Shown one piece after another: positions 61,462 to 64,000 of a stretch of DNA of 64,000 nucleotides. A program made the translations under genes and the position numbers. A model generated the notes under the pieces. That model worked only from the letters and a program-made list of their open reading frames with translations, made no database searches and had not been told where the DNA came from. The stretch is taken from NCBI RefSeq assembly GCF_023278565.1, contig NC_064676.1, forward strand, positions 3,162,001-3,226,000, in the 5' to 3' direction. This DNA is from Colletotrichum lupini. Taxonomy: Eukaryota; Ascomycota; Sordariomycetes; Glomerellales; Glomerellaceae. Within the stretch, counting starts at the first letter, position 1. Each line of letters opens with the position of its first letter.

Positions 61462-64000
61462 TTACACCATCGCAGTCACTCTCCTGACAGTTCTCCTAGC
61501 GCCTTCGCCGCTAACCATAATAAGACCCTCCATCTCCAACGTCCGCATCGTCTCGTTGAAGTCGCTCTGCTCAATCGGCATGCTAGCCGACTCGCTGAGC
61601 CTCCGTGCAACCTCGGCCCACTTGACGGTCTGTCCATTGCTGGTCAGCTCGTCGAGTAGGTGGAGCACGGCGTTCTTGATCTCCTCCTTCTTGCGGCGAT
61701 CGGCAGCGCTCGTGCCCTCCGTCAGGAGACTCATGTCGATGCGACCCTGGGAGTCGGTGGCAGCAGTCTTCAAGGCAGAGCGAATGAGGCGGGCGGCTTC
61801 CATGACGTCCTCGCGAACAACTGTTGTAGAAAGACGCATCTTGGCGTGAGCCTCAGACAGACGAATCATGGACTCAAGTTGACGAGTAGTAGCAGTGATA
61901 CGCTTCTCCGCAGCGCGGACATCCTGGCCGAGCTTGCGCATCTCAAGGTATTGGTTGACCAACTCTTGAGCGGCATCTTGGGCGATGGTAGGCTGTATTT
62001 GCGAGCGAGCGTAGGAGATGTAGGTGGTGAGGAACTCAACAGGCTGAATACAGGTCAGAAACTGTTAAAACGATGGGAGCTAACGGGCACTTACGAGAAT
62101 ATCATCCTTCTGCTGGGCAGACTCCGGGTTATCTTCCAGGTACAAGGAAAGCAGATGGCGAGCAAGACGAGCATCGCTCTTCTCATCTGCGCGATCGAGA
62201 ATGAGGTAGACCAAATCGAAACGAGAGAGCAGAGTGGGAGGCAGGTCGATGTTCTGAGGTACGGGCAGGTCAGGGTTGTAACGACTGCCAATCGGGTTGG
62301 CAGAAGCCAGAATACTCGTTCGGGCGTTCAAGGTGGTGATGATGCCGGCCTTGGCAACGGATACCGTCTGTTGTTCCATCACTTCGTGGAGAACAGAACG
62401 AGTTGATTCCGACATCTTGTCAAACTCGTCGATGCAGCAAACACCGCCGTCAGATAAGACCAGGGCACCAGACTCAAGAACAAGCTGGCGAGTCTCGGGA
62501 TCTCTAGTGACGTACGCAGTGAGACCAACAGCCGAGGAGCCCTTTCCGCTGGTGTACACACCGCGAGGAGCAATCTTGTGCACGTAGGAGAGAATCTGGG
62601 ACTTGGACGTCGAAGGGTCACCGCAGAGCAAGACGTTGATATCGCCTCTGTATCTGGGGCTGCCACCCTTGGTGAAAGTCTTGTTGGTGCCACCGAATAG
62701 TTGCAGCAAAATTCCCTTCTTCACGTCGTCCATCTCGTAGATAGATGGGGCGAGTGAGCGAGAAAGAAGATCGTAGATGTCTGGCCTGGCAGCGGTCTCC
62801 TTAATCTTCTCTTCCTCCTCTGGGCTGATCTTCTTGGTTTCTTCCATGTTGGGGTCGTTGCCAGACTCTTCTTCTTCACCTTCAAGGCCGAGGGTCGAAG
62901 TGTCGACTCCCATCCTCTTCTTGTCCACCTTTTGAACATGCAACACATCGACATATGTTTTGTAGATACTCTTGATGGTTCTTTGGCGAGGATTCACACG
63001 CACAGGGTTGACGCGGAAAATACCCGTAAGCTCAACACGGTCACCAGCTTTGCAGAAGTCCACCAACTCGTTGTACACACAAACCGAGACTGAGTGGGGC
63101 GTCTGTCCGGCAGGAACCGCATCGGGGGTCTCCTGAAGCTTGATCACCTGCTTGTCGTCGAAGACACAACGGTTGTGGATAATCTGCATGGAGTTCTTGG
63201 ATGCGCAGCGAGTACGCGGGCACTCAGTAGGCTCGCGGATTTTGCCTCTATCGAGACCAACGTTGACCGAGTGATTGCAAACACTGCAACGGAAGAACGC
63301 ATCCTTCATGTCTGGGATGACTGGCGTGGTGCGGATGACAAGACCCTTGATGGTGATGAGTCTGTCCATATCTGAGGGGTTCAGGTCTCGGAGATTGGTC
63401 GTCTTGTCCAGTCCGAAAGGTCGGACCATGTAAAGCAAGCCAGAAACCTCGTCTTCCTTGGAAGGGAGGTCCATAGTAGGTCGCGGTGTCGGGGCATCAG
63501 AGCCAGCATGGTCTGAGCTCGGGAAGGCAATCTCGGAGCTGGGTGCAGTGTTGCTCCGCCTAGCCGCATCGCCAGCACTGCTCTGAGAGGCACGTTGTCT
63601 TTGGTCTTCAGCTCTTGCCAGCTCTACCATCATGTCGCTCACTGACTGATCCATGATGGGGACGATTTCTTGCGGGTAGGCTTGGAGGTGGTACCAGAGC
63701 TTGCGTGTCGGGGGGTAGGTGTTCAGATCGGCGACGTTGAGATGGAGCCTGGCGGTACCGAGAAGAAGCATGTTTTCCAAAGCCTCCCAGTAGGGCTTGG
63801 ACTCAGCGTCAGGGGCATTCTGAACCTCTGGTTCGGTCCAGCCCTCCCTGTACAGCTGGTATTTCCGTGTGAAGTGCCTGAGGAAATCTTTGAAGGCTGC
63901 GAAGGTGTCGTCGACTGAAACCGTGGTACCCCAAATGGCACTCTCTCCTTGCCCACCAAGACGATCTGCCTCTGACGTGTTTGGGTCTGGGTTGCTGAAT
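61462..64000 (-). CDS. mcm4: MCM4 replicative helicase subunit (5' end outside window)
   Basis: Subunit of the nuclear MCM2-7 helicase that licenses and unwinds replication origins. Model: complement(join(61462..62043,62095..>64000)), at least 829 codons; the frame is open to the window edge and the N terminus lies beyond it. The visible order is the N-terminal domain (FAAFKDFLRHFTRKYQLY, YWEALENMLLLGT), the zinc-binding motif (CSVC, then CPRTRC), the OB-fold region, and the AAA+ core with Walker A GDPSTSKSQ, Walker B CIDEFDKM, sensor/NP segment SILASANPIGSRYNP and arginine finger LSRFDLVYLI. The last exon has the winged-helix end. The MCM4 assignment rests on the conserved NPDLPVPQNIDLPPTLLSRF segment and overall length. 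The Asp/Glu-rich insert (EEEESGNDPNMEE) is an internal linker. Confidence 0.96.

Overview
The window reads as nuclear DNA of a filamentous ascomycete, most likely a Sordariomycete (Hypocreales/Glomerellales-like; genus not resolved). Reasons: short GT-AG introns of about 50-170 nt with CTAAC/CTGAC-like branch sites, an intron-bearing tRNA-His, a group III hybrid histidine kinase, a LaeA-type methyltransferase family member and proteins typical of Pezizomycotina. Nearly all genes are spliced, so I rebuilt exons by hand; in each case the exon sum is divisible by three and family motifs run across the joins.

Layout. 0-1.25 kb: two orphan coding-like minus-strand fragments. 2.5-4.4 kb (-): SAM + HMG-box protein. 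4.4-10.9 kb: gene-poor, rich in a TAAGG/CCTTA motif. 10.9 kb (-): tRNA-His(GTG) with a 17-nt intron. 11.7-13.7 kb (+): small 112-aa protein with a 20-nt microexon between 0.5- and 1.1-kb introns. 16.9-21.1 kb (-): osmosensing histidine kinase (os-1/nik1 type) with a GC-AG intron. 21.1-31.1 kb: about 10 kb with no gene I can support. 31.1-35.3 kb (-): Munc13-like C2/MHD protein. 39.8-43.5 kb (+): BAR-PH-ArfGAP protein with a myristoylation-type N terminus. 46.1-48.4 kb (+): FHA + kinase checkpoint protein (Chk2/Rad53/PRD-4 type). 49.5-50.9 kb (+): eIF3m. 52.1-53.2 kb (-): UMP-CMP kinase with a mitochondrial-type N-terminal extension. 55.8-57.7 kb (+): cystathionine gamma-synthase-like PLP enzyme. 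59.1-60.8 kb (-): ten-exon LaeA-like methyltransferase. 61.5-64 kb (-): MCM4, 5' end beyond the window.

The window is mostly core biology (replication licensing, DNA-damage signalling, translation, nucleotide synthesis, membrane traffic, osmosensing). The most accessory-looking part is 53.2-61.4 kb, where a PLP C-S lyase/synthase-family enzyme and a LaeA-like methyltransferase converge between two housekeeping genes. I see no CRISPR, rRNA, intact transposon or complete secondary-metabolite cluster.
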